The notes under the pieces: model-generated | Seen by the model: the letters and a program-made list of their open reading frames with translations, nothing else | The model's database searches: none | What the model was told of the DNA's origin: nothing | Shown: piece after piece, positions 41,031 through 50,263 of the stretch | How the letters are laid out: every line of letters starts with the position of its first letter | Position numbering within the stretch: position 1 is the stretch's first letter | Program-made: the position numbers and the translations under genes | From: an uncultured Eubacteriales bacterium | GTDB lineage: Bacteria > Bacillota > Clostridia > Peptostreptococcales > Anaerovoracaceae | Assembly: GCA_902778585.1 (NCBI GenBank) | Contig: CACYYD010000006.1 | Location: 1-64,000, forward strand | DNA length: 64,000 nt | Direction: 5' to 3'

Positions 41031-42095
41031 ATGATAAACAATTCATCATCAAACAGTTATAAGGCGGCGGGAGTAGACATCACAGCGGGATATAAGGCTG
41101 TCGAACTCATGAAGGGCCACATCGCGAGGACAGTGACCCCGGGAGTCATGGGCCAGGTCGGCGGATTCGGCGGACTCTTTGAGCTCGACCTCGAAGGAAT
41201 AAACAAGCCGGTGCTGGTAAGCGGAACTGACGGCGTAGGCACAAAGCTTAAGCTCGCCTTCATGCTCGACAAGCACGACACAATCGGTATCGACTGCGTT
41301 GCGATGTGCGTGAACGACGTCATCTGCGTAGGCGCGAAACCGCTCTTCTTCCTCGACTACATCGCTTGCGGAAAGAACGTTCCGGAGAGGATAGAGCAGA
41401 TCGTCTCGGGCGTATGCGAAGGCTGCGTACAGTCCGGAGCCGCGCTCATCGGAGGCGAGACTGCCGAGATGCCGGGCTTCTATCCGGTGAACGAGTATGA
41501 CCTCGCGGGATACTGCACGGGCGTTGTCGACAAGGACCGCATGATCGACAGCAGCCGCATGGAAGCGGGCGACGTGATCATCGCTCTTCCGTCGAGCGGC
41601 GTGCATTCGAACGGGTTCTCGCTGGTCCGCAGGGTATTCGCACTTGACGGCAAGCCTGACCTCATGGCGATGAAGGCGCAGAATATGGAGCTGGGCGGAA
41701 GGTCGCTCGCAGACACACTGCTTGAGCCTACCAAGATCTACGTTAAGCCGGTCCTGGCTCTCATAGACAAGCTGGGGCACGAGAAGATCAAGGGCATCTC
41801 GCATATCACGGGCGGAGGATTCTACGAGAACATCCCTCGCTCTATACCTGACGGTCTGTCCGCGGTCATAGTCCGCAAGGCCGTAAAGGTGCTGCCTATC
41901 TTCAATCTCATCGCGGCTGTCGGAGCCATCGACGAGAGGGACATGTTCAACACCTTCAACATGGGAGTCGGCATGACAATAATCGTGCCGCGCGACGACG
42001 CTCAGACGGCGCTCGAGACTCTTAAGGAGAACGGCGAGGACGCATACCTCATCGGCGAGATCGTCCGCGGAACTGAAAAAATCCAGATCATATAA
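41031..42095 (+). CDS. purM: Phosphoribosylformylglycinamidine cyclo-ligase (AIR synthetase)
   Basis: A 354-residue PurM. SYKAAGVDITAGYKAVELMK at the start, VSGTDGVGTKLKLAF near residue 64, MCVNDVICVGAKPLFFLDYIACG near 92, and ITGGGFYENIPR near 258 are all typical. It closes the imidazole ring of AIR using ATP. It follows purF by 63 nt. Confidence 0.96.
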   Translation: MINNSSSNSYKAAGVDITAGYKAVELMKGHIARTVTPGVMGQVGGFGGLFELDLEGINKPVLVSGTDGVGTKLKLAFMLDKHDTIGIDCVAMCVNDVICVGAKPLFFLDYIACGKNVPERIEQIVSGVCEGCVQSGAALIGGETAEMPGFYPVNEYDLAGYCTGVVDKDRMIDSSRMEAGDVIIALPSSGVHSNGFSLVRRVFALDGKPDLMAMKAQNMELGGRSLADTLLEPTKIYVKPVLALIDKLGHEKIKGISHITGGGFYENIPRSIPDGLSAVIVRKAVKVLPIFNLIAAVGAIDERDMFNTFNMGVGMTIIVPRDDAQTALETLKENGEDAYLIGEIVRGTEKIQII

Positions 42096-42106
42096 AAATA
42101 GATATT

Positions 42107-42149
42107 GACCGCATATTTGTTATATAATTTTACTGGATATGCGGAGGTC
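42107..42149 (+). promoter_or_regulatory. purN leader hairpin that covers the ribosome binding site
   Basis: GACCGCATAT (42107-42116) can pair with ATATGCGG plus GTC (42137-42144 and 42147-42149) across a two-base AG bulge. The 3' arm contains GGAGGT, the ribosome binding site of purN (ATG 42155). The hairpin could limit purN translation unless opened by a factor or by the purM ribosome upstream. A TATAAT in the loop region has no matching -35. Confidence 0.4.
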
Positions 42150-42154
42150 TAATT

Positions 42155-42778
42155 ATGGCAGACAAAGCAAGGATAGCCGTTATGGTAAGCGGCGGAGGCA
42201 CCAACCTGCAGGCACTCATAGATGCGCAGAATTCGGGCCTCATCGAAAAAGGTGAAATAGTGCTCGTCATCTCCAACAGGGAGGAGGCGTATGCGGCAGA
42301 ACGTGCCCGCAAGGCAGGCATCGAGACGCATGTGGTAACGCGCAAGGCGAACGGAGGCCAGGAGGGCTTCGAGAAGGTGTGCATGGAGCTTATCGACTCC
42401 AGGGACGTCGATCTTATCGTGCTCGCGGGCTTCCTTACCATACTCAGCAAGGACTTCGTTACGCACTACGAGCACAGGATAATCAACATACACCCGGCGC
42501 TCATCCCTTCATTCTGCGGGGACGGGTTCTACGGGATCAAGCCGCACATCGCCGCGCTCGAAAGGGGCGTCAAGGTGACCGGTGCGACTGTACATTATGT
42601 CAATGAGATCGCCGACGGAGGAGAGATCATAGCCCAGAAGGCGGTCAATGTAGAAGAAGGGGATACACCTGAGATACTGCAGAGGCGCGTCATGGAGCAG
42701 GCTGAATGGCTCATTCTGCCGGTGGCTGTGGCGAAGATCTGCCGCAGGATAGTAAAGGAGAGAAATGGACGTATATAA
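42155..42778 (+). CDS. purN: Phosphoribosylglycinamide formyltransferase
   Basis: A 207-residue GAR transformylase. IAVMVSGGGTNLQALIDA is the nucleotide-binding loop; VLAGFLTILSKDFV and NIHPALIPSFCGDGFYG contain the catalytic Asn and His; TGATVHYVNEIADGGEII has the catalytic Asp. It uses 10-formyltetrahydrofolate. Its end overlaps the start of the PurO-type gene by 14 nt. Confidence 0.96.
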   Translation: MADKARIAVMVSGGGTNLQALIDAQNSGLIEKGEIVLVISNREEAYAAERARKAGIETHVVTRKANGGQEGFEKVCMELIDSRDVDLIVLAGFLTILSKDFVTHYEHRIINIHPALIPSFCGDGFYGIKPHIAALERGVKVTGATVHYVNEIADGGEIIAQKAVNVEEGDTPEILQRRVMEQAEWLILPVAVAKICRRIVKERNGRI

Positions 42779-43535
42779 AGTCAGCAGATTTGACGAAGCG
42801 GTCAGGGGCAATGCGTACCCGGGCCGCGGGATCATAGCCGGCCAGTCCAGCGATGGCACCAAGGCTGTCATCGCATATTTTATTATGGGACGTTCGGCAA
42901 ATTCGAGAAACCGCGTATTCACCGTGAAGGACGGAGCAGTATTCACTGAGCCGTTCGACGCTTCGAAGGTGGAGGACCCGAGCCTCATCATCTATGCGGC
43001 GGTAAGGGAATACGAAAACCACCTCATAGTCACGAACGGCGACCAGACCGACACTGTTTACGAGGGGCTCGCCGCGGGCAAGTCATTCTACGAGGCGCTC
43101 GAGTCCAGGTGCTTTGAGCCGGACGCGCCGAACTTCACTCCGCGCATAAGCGCCGAGGTTGTGTTCGGAGAAGGCTGCGGCGCATGTGACGGCGCGGACG
43201 CAGGCGCGGCTGCAAGTTCGGCTGCGGCTTTCAAATACAGGATGAGCATACTCAAGAGCGCGGACGCCGAGGGAAGCGCCTGCAACAGATTCGGCTACGA
43301 CTACGCGCCGAAGGCAGGTGTGGGACACTTCATCCACACATATGAGTGCGACGGCAATCCGCTTCCTACATTCCAGGGAGAGCCGGAGCGCGTCGCGGTG
43401 CCTGATGACATAGACGCGTTCACGGATGAGATCTGGAACGCACTCGACGCTGACAATAAGATCTCGCTGTACGTCAGATATACTGACCTGGCGAGCGGCG
43501 AGTGCGAGAGCCGGCTGATCAATAAAAACAGCTGA
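42765..43535 (+). CDS. purO: IMP cyclohydrolase, PurO-like
   Basis: A 256-residue protein of the archaeal-type IMP cyclohydrolase family rather than the PurH N-terminal domain. YPGRGIIAGQSSDGTKAVIAYFIMGRS near residue 18 and NRVFTVKDGAV follow the PurO pattern; YDYAPKAGVGHFIHTYECDG near residue 178 is a second conserved block. The enzyme would close FAICAR to IMP, the last step of the pathway. It overlaps purN and precedes the stand-alone AICAR transformylase, so the two together replace bifunctional PurH. The match is to the family; activity is inferred. Confidence 0.88.
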   Translation: MDVYKVSRFDEAVRGNAYPGRGIIAGQSSDGTKAVIAYFIMGRSANSRNRVFTVKDGAVFTEPFDASKVEDPSLIIYAAVREYENHLIVTNGDQTDTVYEGLAAGKSFYEALESRCFEPDAPNFTPRISAEVVFGEGCGACDGADAGAAASSAAAFKYRMSILKSADAEGSACNRFGYDYAPKAGVGHFIHTYECDGNPLPTFQGEPERVAVPDDIDAFTDEIWNALDADNKISLYVRYTDLASGECESRLINKNS

Positions 43536-43557
43536 TGAGGGCCTGGCGGCCGACGGA

Positions 43558-43596
43558 TTGACGCAAAAACAGCAAGAGATGGCGCGCTTGCGTCAA
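43558..43596. repeat. Single 39-bp unit of the TGACGCA inverted-site family
   Basis: TTGACGCA (43558-43565) and TGCGTCAA (43589-43596) are exact inverted ends around 23 bp of unrelated sequence. From TGACGCA to TGCGTCA the unit is 37 bp, matching units of the 56298-56602 array (36 bp). A weaker outer GCGGC/GCCGC pairing flanks it. It lies between the PurO-type and transformylase genes. Confidence 0.7.
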
Positions 43597-43660
43597 CGTT
43601 GCCGCAGAAATAAAGAAAAGGCCGGCCTTAAAGAGAAAAAGAGAAGGGAATAGACGGAAG

Positions 43661-44845
43661 ATGAACGAATTCGAACTGAAATACGGATGCAATCCGAATC
43701 AGAAACCGGCACGGATCTATATGGAGGGCGGCGCCGAGCTGCCACTCGAGGTCCTGAATGGAAGGCCGGGATACATAAACTTTCTTGACGCGCTGAACTC
43801 GTGGCAGCTCGTCCGAGAGCTTAAGGAAGCTCTCGGTCTGCCGGCTGCCGCATCCTTCAAGCACGTCAGTCCGGCAGGCGCCGCCGTTGGGCTGCCGCTT
43901 ACGGATAAGATGAAGAAGGCCTGCTTCGTCGACGACATCGCAGGCCTCGACGCTTCCCCTCTCGCATGCGCATACGCACGCGCCAGGGGAACCGACCGTA
44001 TGTGCTCCTTCGGAGACTGGATCGCTCTGTCAGATGTATGCGACGAGACCACCGCGCGCATCATCAAGCGCGAGGTCTCGGACGGAGTCATCGCGCCGGG
44101 ATATACAGACGAGGCGCTCGAGCTCCTGAAGCAGAAGAAAAAGGGCGGATACAACATCGTCAAGATCGATCCTGACTACATGCCTCCTGAAAAGGAGACC
44201 AAGCAGGTATTCGGCGTCACATTCGAGCAGGGCCACAACTTCTTTAAGATCGACCGCGAGCTTCTCTCCAACGTTGTAACGGAGAAGAAGGACCTCCCTG
44301 AGGAGGCGGTCCGCGACCTCATAGTCGCGCTCATTACCCTCAAGTACACCCAGTCGAATTCGGTCTGCTACGCGCACGACGGCCAGGCGATAGGCGTCGG
44401 CGCGGGCCAGCAGTCAAGGGTGCACTGCACGAGGCTCGCGGGCGGCAAGGCAGACACATGGTTCCTGCGCATGCACGACAAAGTGCTGAACCTGCCGTTC
44501 AAAGATGAGATCAAGCGTCCTGACAGAGACAATGTCATCGACGCATACATAAACAGGAATGAAGAGGACTGCTGCGCAGACGGCGTCTGGCAGAAGTACT
44601 TCACCGAGCAGCCGGAGCGCTTCACGGACGAAGAGCAGAGGGCTTACCTCGACTCGATCAGCGGTGTGTCCTGCGGATCGGACGCCTTCTTCCCGTTCTT
44701 CGACAACGTTCAGAGAGCGGCTGCATCGGGCGTAAGCTACATCGCCCAGCCGGGAGGCTCTATCAGAGACGACGCTGTCATCGACTGCTGCAACAAACTT
44801 GGCATCGCAATGGCGTTCACCGGCATGCGTTTGTTCCATCACTGA
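43661..44845 (+). CDS. Stand-alone phosphoribosylaminoimidazolecarboxamide (AICAR) formyltransferase
   Basis: A 394-residue protein corresponding to the C-terminal AICAR transformylase domain of PurH, without the cyclohydrolase domain. LKYGCNPNQKPA at the start, AASFKHVSPAGAAVG near residue 63 (with the catalytic Lys-His pair), TQSNSVCYAHDGQAIGVGAGQQSRVHC near residue 229, and SDAFFPFFDNVQRAAASGV near residue 340 are the family blocks. It transfers a formyl group from 10-formyltetrahydrofolate to AICAR, giving FAICAR for the PurO-like enzyme. The form is sometimes called PurV. GACGGAAG precedes the ATG. Confidence 0.93.
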   Translation: MNEFELKYGCNPNQKPARIYMEGGAELPLEVLNGRPGYINFLDALNSWQLVRELKEALGLPAAASFKHVSPAGAAVGLPLTDKMKKACFVDDIAGLDASPLACAYARARGTDRMCSFGDWIALSDVCDETTARIIKREVSDGVIAPGYTDEALELLKQKKKGGYNIVKIDPDYMPPEKETKQVFGVTFEQGHNFFKIDRELLSNVVTEKKDLPEEAVRDLIVALITLKYTQSNSVCYAHDGQAIGVGAGQQSRVHCTRLAGGKADTWFLRMHDKVLNLPFKDEIKRPDRDNVIDAYINRNEEDCCADGVWQKYFTEQPERFTDEEQRAYLDSISGVSCGSDAFFPFFDNVQRAAASGVSYIAQPGGSIRDDAVIDCCNKLGIAMAFTGMRLFHH

Positions 44846-44851
44846 CAGATA

Positions 44852-45105
44852 TTGTGTATTTATCGAGCAAAAGCAGCGAGAAATACACAAAATCCTTCTC
44901 TGAAAGCGGAAATGCGGCATAAAAATGAGAAAATTGTGTAGATTTCGATATTTTTACCGAAAAATACACAGAATCTCAAAAATATTGTGTATTTTACAGT
45001 TTAAATCATGCAATTCTACACATAATCGACTTTTTAGGAGCGAAAAACCGCTGATAACAACCGAAATTGTGTATTTTACGGAGTTGGTTTTGAAATAATA
45101 CACAA
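44852..45105. repeat. Eight-site TGTGTA/TACACA array, copy 1
   Basis: Four inverted pairs lie at 44852-44890, 44934-44971, 44985-45023 and 45067-45105. TGTGTA starts at 44853, 44935, 44986 and 45068, and its complement TACACA starts at 44884, 44965, 45017 and 45099. Start-to-start spacings are 31-51-30-21-31-51-31. The site consensus is (T)TGTGTA(T/G)(T/A)TT; sequence between sites is not conserved. The array fills the 334-bp gap between the transformylase gene and purD. Copy 2 is at 61791-62045. It is not a CRISPR, because inner sequences of the units differ. Confidence 0.85.
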
Positions 45106-45179
45106 GTACCATGAAAAGAGCACCTCTGTAAGGATGAAAAACCGGTGAGAGCAGTAAAGGCGACTGGAGGGAGCACAAA

Positions 45180-46445
45180 ATGAATATACTGGTAATAGGA
45201 GGCGGCGGGCGCGAGCACGCCATCATCAAAAAACTCAGGGAGAACGCCGGGGTGGAAAAGATCTGGGCGCTTCCGGGAAACGGCGGCATCGCTGCCGACG
45301 CGGAGTGCTTCCCGGTGAAGGCCACGGACATCGAGGGCATCAAGGCTTTCGCGAAGGAGCATAAGCCGGACTACGCTGTCGTGGCTCCGGATGATCCGCT
45401 CGTTATGGGCTGCGTCGACGAGCTCACAAACCTCGGCATACCGTGCTTCGGACCGAATGCCGCGGCGGCTGTCATCGAGGGCAGCAAGGTCTTCTCCAAG
45501 AATCTCATGAAGAAATACGGGATACCGACCGCGCGCTACCAGACTTTCGACGACATGGGCGACGCGCTCTACTACCTTGAGAGCGCTCCGGTGCCGACGG
45601 TCATAAAGGCCGATGGTCTGGCGCTCGGAAAGGGCGTCATCATCGCTGAGACACGCGAAGAAGCCATGGACGCGGTAAGGTCGATGATGGCCGACCACAA
45701 ATTCGGCGAGAGCGGCGACCGCATAGTCATCGAGGAGTTCCTCGAAGGACCTGAGGTATCCGTGCTCTCGTTCACCGACGGCAAGACTGTTGTCCCGATG
45801 GTCAGCTCGATGGACCACAAGCGCGCAGGCGACGGCGACACAGGCCTCAACACCGGAGGCATGGGAACGGTAGCTCCGAACCCGTACTATACAGACGAGG
45901 TGGCGGCGCGCTGCATGGAAGAGATATTCATCCCTACCATGAACGCGATGAACGCGGAGGGCCGCACCTTCAAGGGCTGCCTCTACTTCGGCCTCATGGT
46001 CACTGCCGACGGCCCGAAGGTGATCGAGTACAACTGCAGGTTTGGCGATCCTGAGACACAGGTCGTTCTGCCGCTTCTGGACAGCGACCTCCTGACTATA
46101 ATGCAGGCGGTCACAGAAGAGAGGCTCGCGGATGTCGAAGTGAAGTGGAAGGACGGCAGCGCATGTTGTGTAGTCGCCGCTTCGGACGGATATCCGGTGA
46201 GCTACCAGAAGGGTTACGAGATAGATATACCGGATGATGTTCTTCCGCACGTATATGTTGCCGGCGCGGCGCTTGAAGACGGCGAACTGGTCACATCGGG
46301 CGGACGCGTTCTCGGAGTCACGGCGGTCGCGCCGACTCTGGCTGAGGCGGTCGAGGAATCCTATGATATGCTCGACAGAATAGAATTCGCAAACAAATAT
46401 TACAGGGTAGATATAGGACAGAGAGCTTTGAAGGCTCTCAGATAA
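45180..46445 (+). CDS. purD: Phosphoribosylamine--glycine ligase
   Basis: A 421-residue GAR synthetase with an ATP-grasp fold. MNILVIGGGGREHAIIKKL at the start, LYYLESAPVPTVIKADGLALGKGVIIAE near residue 138, the conserved GDGDTGLNTGGMG near 218, and EYNCRFGDPETQVVLP near 285 are present. It joins glycine to phosphoribosylamine. TGGAGGGAG precedes the ATG. It follows the eight-site repeat array and is 12 nt ahead of purL. Confidence 0.96.
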   Translation: MNILVIGGGGREHAIIKKLRENAGVEKIWALPGNGGIAADAECFPVKATDIEGIKAFAKEHKPDYAVVAPDDPLVMGCVDELTNLGIPCFGPNAAAAVIEGSKVFSKNLMKKYGIPTARYQTFDDMGDALYYLESAPVPTVIKADGLALGKGVIIAETREEAMDAVRSMMADHKFGESGDRIVIEEFLEGPEVSVLSFTDGKTVVPMVSSMDHKRAGDGDTGLNTGGMGTVAPNPYYTDEVAARCMEEIFIPTMNAMNAEGRTFKGCLYFGLMVTADGPKVIEYNCRFGDPETQVVLPLLDSDLLTIMQAVTEERLADVEVKWKDGSACCVVAASDGYPVSYQKGYEIDIPDDVLPHVYVAGAALEDGELVTSGGRVLGVTAVAPTLAEAVEESYDMLDRIEFANKYYRVDIGQRALKALR

Positions 46446-46457
46446 AAGGAGCAGAGA

Positions 46458-49400
46458 ATGGTCTACAGAATATATGTAGAAAAGAAGGAAGGCCTCAGAA
46501 GCGAGGCGGCATCTCTTATGAGCGACGTCAAGACGCTCCTCGGGATCAGCAGACTCGAAGGCGCGAGGGTCATCAACAGATATGACGCCGAGAACATCGA
46601 CGAGGCGCTGTTTGAGGACTGCAGGTGGAAGGTCTTTGCCGAGCCGCAGCTCGACAACACGGCTGCTTCCGTCGAAGAACTCACGGGCCTTTTCATAGAT
46701 GACAACGGCAACGCTTTCGACGATGAGGAAAGAGAGCACAAAGCCGCGTACGTATTTGCGGTCGAGGCTCTTCCGGGACAGTACGACCAGCGTGCGGACT
46801 CGGCTGAGCAGTGCGTTCAGATAATAAGCCGCGGCGAGAGACCGACAGTGAGATTCGCGAGAGTCTACGTGCTCTACGGCGAGCTCATGCCGGCCGATGT
46901 CGAGGCTATCGTGAACTACGTGATCAATCCGGTCGAGACAAGAAGGGCTTCGCTCGAAGTTCCTGAGACTCTCGAGATGCAGTATGAGGTGCCTACGGAT
47001 GTAAAGGTGCTCGATGGCTTCTGCGAGATGACGCAGGCTCAGATCAGAGGCTGCATCCGCGAGATGGGTCTTGCGATGGACGAGGCAGATCTCGCTATGT
47101 GCGTGGAGTACTTCCGCGACACTGAGCACAGGGATCCGACCATCACGGAGCTTCGCATGATAGACACCTACTGGTCCGACCACTGCAGGCACACAACGTT
47201 CGGCACTGTTATCGACAGCGTCACTTTTGAGGATCCTCTTCTCGAGAAGGCTTACAAGGACTACCTCGCGGTAAGAAAGGAGCTCGGCCGCAACAAGCCG
47301 GTCACTTTGATGGACATCGCGACTATAGCCGTGAAGCACCTCAAGAGGGAGGGCAAGCTTGACAAGCTTGACGAGTCCGAAGAGATCAACGCATGCACTG
47401 TCATGATCAACGTTGAGGTGGACGGCGAGAACGAGCCATGGCTGCTCCTCTTCAAGAATGAGACACACAACCACCCTACAGAGATAGAACCTTTCGGCGG
47501 AGCCGCCACATGCCTCGGCGGATGCATCAGAGACCCGCTTTCGGGCAGGGCCTACGCTTACTCCGCTATGAGAGTCACCGGCGCGGCAGACCCTCTGCAG
47601 CCTGTATCCGAGACCATCCCGGGCAAGCTGCCGCAGAGGACTATCACAACGACAGCCGCAAAGGGATATTCCAGCTACGGCAACCAGGTCGGACTGTGCA
47701 CGGGCATGGTAGACGAGATCTATCACCCGGGATATGCCGCGAAGCGCATGGAGGTAGGCGCCGTCATGGCGGCCGCTCCTGCGGTGAATGTTAGAAGAGA
47801 GCGGCCGGAGCCGGGCGACATAGTTATGATGCTCGGCGGCTCGACCGGGCGCGACGGCATCGGCGGAGCAACGGGATCGTCCAAGGCGCACGACGCGCAC
47901 TCGGTCGAGACATGCGGCGCCGAAGTCCAGAAGGGCAACGCTCCTGAGGAGCGCAAGATCCAGAGGCTCTTCCGCGACGGCGTAGCAACCAGAATGATAA
48001 AGCGCTGCAACGACTTCGGAGCAGGCGGAGTCAGCGTTGCAATCGGCGAACTGGCTGACGGCCTCGACATCGATCTCGACGCTGTTCCTAAGAAGTACGA
48101 AGGCCTCGACGGCACGGAGCTCGCGATAAGCGAGTCCCAGGAGAGAATGGCATGCGTCATCTCTGCCGAGAACGAGAAGCTCTTCAAGATAATCGCCGCG
48201 GGCGAGAACCTGCAGTGCGTGAAGGTCGCGACAGTTACAGAGGAGCCGCGCCTTGTGATGCACTGGAACGGCAAGAAGATAGTGGATATCTCCAGGGAGT
48301 TCCTCAACTCCAACGGAGCTGACAAGCATATAGACATTGAACCGGCGGCGCCGGGAGACTGGAACGCGACGAGTATGTACGGCAGCGACAGAAGCTTCAC
48401 TGCCGGCATGAGAAAGGTCGCTGCAGACCTCAACACCTGCTCGAAGCAGGGTCTGTCGCAGAGGTTCGACTCCACGATCGGAGCGGGCACTGTGCTGATG
48501 CCTTTCGGAGGCGTCAACCAGATCACGCCTATCCAGGCTATGGTACATAAGATCCCGCTCATCAAGGGCGAGACCGACGACTGCTCGCTGATGGCATGGG
48601 GCTACAACCCGTTCATCTCCGAGGCATCGCCATACCACGGCGCATACCTTGCGGTCATCGAATCTGTTTCGAAGCTGATCGCAACAGGCGCAGAGTTCAA
48701 AGATGTATACCTCTCATTCCAGGAGTACTTCGGATCGCCGAAGCAGGACGGCAAGAGATGGGGCAAGCCGCTGGCAGCTCTGCTCGGAGCCTTCGAGGCC
48801 CAGATGGGACTTGGCATCGGCTCGATAGGCGGCAAGGACTCGATGAGCGGTACCTTCGAGGACCTCGATGTTCCGCCTACACTCATATCCTTCGCGGTGA
48901 CCATGGGCAAGACAGGCAATATAATCTCGCCTGAGTTCAAGAAGGCAGGACACAGGGTCGTCCTTCTGAAGCCTTACGTTGACAAAGACGGAAACGGTCC
49001 GGGTAAGGGTCTCCCTCAGCCTTCATCCCTCATAAAGCTCTGGGAGAAGGCCGCCGAGATGATGCAGTCCGGCGAGGCTGTTGCGGCATACACTCCGGGT
49101 ATCGGAGGCGTGGCCGAGGCCGTCATGAAGATGAGCTACGGAAACGGCATCGGATTCAGATTTGAGGAAATGGACCTCGAGGACATCTTCGGATACTGCT
49201 ACGGCGGCATGCTGATGGAGGTCACTGACGACTTTGAGATCGCAGCACGCCATATGGACATAGAGCTCGTCGGATACACAGTCGAGGAGAAGGCTATCAG
49301 CTTCGGATCTGAGAGCGTCAGCCTTATGGATCTCCTGGCTCTGTATCAGGGCAGACTCGAGTCAGTATTCCCGTCGCTCGCAGCAGGTATGACCGGTCCT

Positions 49401-50255
49401 GTGAGCAACCTCGAGTACAAGGCGCGCACCTGGCCTACACCGCTCTACAAGCGCGCGGAGCCTAAGGTCCTCATTCCGGTATTCCCGGGAACGAACTGCG
49501 AATACGACAGTGCGCGCGCTATCCGTGAGGCGGGCGGCGTGCCTGAGATAATGGTAATAAAGAACAGAAGCTCCGACGAGATCGCGAGATCTGTCGAGGC
49601 GTTCGCTTCGGCACTGAAAGAGGCTCAGATAGTCTTCATACCGGGAGGCTTCTCGGGCGGAGACGAGCCTGACGGTTCGGCCAAGTTCATCAACGCGTTC
49701 TTCAGGAATGCGGCGGTGACCGAGGGCGTGACCGAGCTCCTCGAAAAGAACGACGGACTCATGTGCGGAATCTGCAACGGATTCCAGGCTCTCATCAAGC
49801 TGGGACTCGTGCCTTACGGAAAGATCATCGACACTGATGAGAACTGCCCGACGCTGACATTCAACACGCTCGGCAGCCACCAGTCGAAGATAGTCCGCGT
49901 GAGAGTAGCGTCCAACAAGTCGCCTTGGCTCAGATACAGCAAGGTGGGCGATATCTACTCCGTGCCTGTATCCCACGGCGAGGGACGTTTCATCGCTCCT
50001 GACGACGTGATAAGCAAACTGGCGGGCATGGGTCAGATCGCGACTCAGTACGTAGACCTCGAGGGCAACGCGTCCTCCGACATACTCTTCAACCCGAACG
50101 GATCCATGATGGCTATCGAGGGCATCACATCGCCTGACGGCAGGGTCTTCGGAAAGATGGGTCATGCCGAGAGAGTCGGAAACGGACTGTACAGGAACGT
50201 GCCGGGCGAGTACTTCATGCATATGTTCGAGAACGGAATAAAGTATTTTAAGTAA
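46458..50255 (+). CDS. purL: Phosphoribosylformylglycinamidine synthase, single-chain form with glutaminase domain
   Basis: A 1265-residue FGAM synthase. An N-terminal PurS-like part (residues 1-150) is followed by the synthetase domains: DHCRHTTFGTVIDS near residue 240, HNHPTEIEPFGGAATCLGGCIRDPLSGR near 338 (within the ATP/FGAR site), and GIGSIGGKDSMSGTF near 793. The C-terminal class I glutaminase (residues about 1000-1265) has PVFPGTNCEYDSARA, FIPGGFSGGDEPDG, the nucleophile in LMCGICNGFQALIKLG, and the HGEGRF stretch. So PurQ is fused and this amidotransferase keeps its Cys, unlike PurF. It is the last purine gene; a long-loop hairpin follows. Confidence 0.97.
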   Translation: MVYRIYVEKKEGLRSEAASLMSDVKTLLGISRLEGARVINRYDAENIDEALFEDCRWKVFAEPQLDNTAASVEELTGLFIDDNGNAFDDEEREHKAAYVFAVEALPGQYDQRADSAEQCVQIISRGERPTVRFARVYVLYGELMPADVEAIVNYVINPVETRRASLEVPETLEMQYEVPTDVKVLDGFCEMTQAQIRGCIREMGLAMDEADLAMCVEYFRDTEHRDPTITELRMIDTYWSDHCRHTTFGTVIDSVTFEDPLLEKAYKDYLAVRKELGRNKPVTLMDIATIAVKHLKREGKLDKLDESEEINACTVMINVEVDGENEPWLLLFKNETHNHPTEIEPFGGAATCLGGCIRDPLSGRAYAYSAMRVTGAADPLQPVSETIPGKLPQRTITTTAAKGYSSYGNQVGLCTGMVDEIYHPGYAAKRMEVGAVMAAAPAVNVRRERPEPGDIVMMLGGSTGRDGIGGATGSSKAHDAHSVETCGAEVQKGNAPEERKIQRLFRDGVATRMIKRCNDFGAGGVSVAIGELADGLDIDLDAVPKKYEGLDGTELAISESQERMACVISAENEKLFKIIAAGENLQCVKVATVTEEPRLVMHWNGKKIVDISREFLNSNGADKHIDIEPAAPGDWNATSMYGSDRSFTAGMRKVAADLNTCSKQGLSQRFDSTIGAGTVLMPFGGVNQITPIQAMVHKIPLIKGETDDCSLMAWGYNPFISEASPYHGAYLAVIESVSKLIATGAEFKDVYLSFQEYFGSPKQDGKRWGKPLAALLGAFEAQMGLGIGSIGGKDSMSGTFEDLDVPPTLISFAVTMGKTGNIISPEFKKAGHRVVLLKPYVDKDGNGPGKGLPQPSSLIKLWEKAAEMMQSGEAVAAYTPGIGGVAEAVMKMSYGNGIGFRFEEMDLEDIFGYCYGGMLMEVTDDFEIAARHMDIELVGYTVEEKAISFGSESVSLMDLLALYQGRLESVFPSLAAGMTGPVSNLEYKARTWPTPLYKRAEPKVLIPVFPGTNCEYDSARAIREAGGVPEIMVIKNRSSDEIARSVEAFASALKEAQIVFIPGGFSGGDEPDGSAKFINAFFRNAAVTEGVTELLEKNDGLMCGICNGFQALIKLGLVPYGKIIDTDENCPTLTFNTLGSHQSKIVRVRVASNKSPWLRYSKVGDIYSVPVSHGEGRFIAPDDVISKLAGMGQIATQYVDLEGNASSDILFNPNGSMMAIEGITSPDGRVFGKMGHAERVGNGLYRNVPGEYFMHMFENGIKYFK

Positions 50256-50263
50256 TAAAATGA

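Noticed and set aside
44852-45105. CRISPR array
   Set aside because: Units have conserved ends only; the inner sequence differs from unit to unit and no cas genes are near.
45006-48638. 1210-codon open frame antisense to purD and purL
   Set aside because: It is a shadow of the strongly conserved purD and purL genes, caused by codon bias in a GC-balanced genome; the protein has no recognisable domain and no ribosome binding site.
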